Origin: Novosphingopyxis iocasae
GTDB lineage: Bacteria > Pseudomonadota > Alphaproteobacteria > Sphingomonadales > Sphingomonadaceae
Assembly (NCBI RefSeq): GCF_014334095.1
Contig: NZ_CP060495.1
Coordinates: 1,759,001-1,823,000 of the forward strand
Length of the DNA: 64,000 bases
Reading direction: 5' to 3'
Each line of letters starts with the position of its first letter. Position 1 is the stretch's first letter. A program made the position numbers and the translations under genes. The notes beneath the pieces were generated by a model. The model was not told the origin of the DNA. It was given only the letters and a program-made list of their open reading frames with translations, and ran no database searches. This document shows, piece after piece, positions 63,983 through 64,000 of the stretch.

Positions 63983-64000
63983 GAGTGATAGCCTTCCTCA
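63979..64000 (-). CDS. probable 3' end of cydB (cut by window edge)
   Basis: Only the last codons are visible, reading EEGYHS-stop. Many CydB/CioB proteins end with an EGYH-like sequence, and the next gene is DUF2474-like, which usually follows cydB. The identification is therefore by context and is tentative. Confidence 0.45.

Overview
The window is a high-GC, densely packed stretch of bacterial chromosome. Gene content points to Alphaproteobacteria, most likely the Sphingomonadales. The markers are a SciP/DUF1153 regulator, the alphaproteobacterial form of SerC, a giant NAD-specific glutamate dehydrogenase, HisZ lying between SerA and PurA, a LOV-HWE histidine kinase, and two families of short palindromic repeats of a kind common in sphingomonad intergenic regions. 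The assignment is inferred from gene families; no 16S gene is present.

Layout. 1-9500: the 3' end of pgsA, moaD-moaE, a MATE transporter, a small lipoprotein, polA, a TupA-like ATP-grasp protein, a membrane-anchored cytochrome c, a LOG-family hydrolase and an extensin-like lipoprotein. 9500-18400: a GGDEF/EAL/PilZ protein divergent from a serine, histidine and purine block (serC, serA, hisZ, purA), with a possible structured RNA leader before serC. 18400-31000: a dicarboxylate symporter, the NAD-glutamate dehydrogenase, a DUF445 protein, an RND efflux pair and a GlsB/YeaQ protein. 31000-46250: sciP, mnmA, the LOV kinase, a serine hydrolase, phzF, a cation diffusion facilitator with pdxH, the overlapping chain dnaJ-yihY-fabI-GNAT followed by aroC, an SLC13/TrkA-C transporter and an uncharacterised PAS protein.

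46455-47989: tRNA-Thr(CGT) followed by a gene-poor decayed segment holding one orphan secreted protein and the remains of a CHAT-domain gene. 47990-54511: a probable six-gene respiratory operon read leftwards, sdhC-sdhD-sdhA-sdhB-ndh-maeA, which joins succinate oxidation, malate decarboxylation to pyruvate with NADH formation, and non-proton-pumping NADH oxidation. 54734-55312: a truncated APC-family permease. 55417-59746: an ABC-HlyD-TolC tripartite operon. The nucleotide-binding domain of its ABC protein has lost the Walker A, Q-loop, signature, Walker B and H-loop residues. It sits downstream of a BCCT transporter. The right edge holds an LplT-like MFS protein, a small membrane protein, and a 47-aa DUF2474-like protein overlapping what looks like the last codons of cydB.

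Most of the window is housekeeping. The most unusual points are the ATPase-degenerate exporter operon, the sdh-ndh-mae linkage, the candidate serC leader RNA, the decayed CHAT locus next to the tRNA, and the small DUF2474-like gene at the edge.
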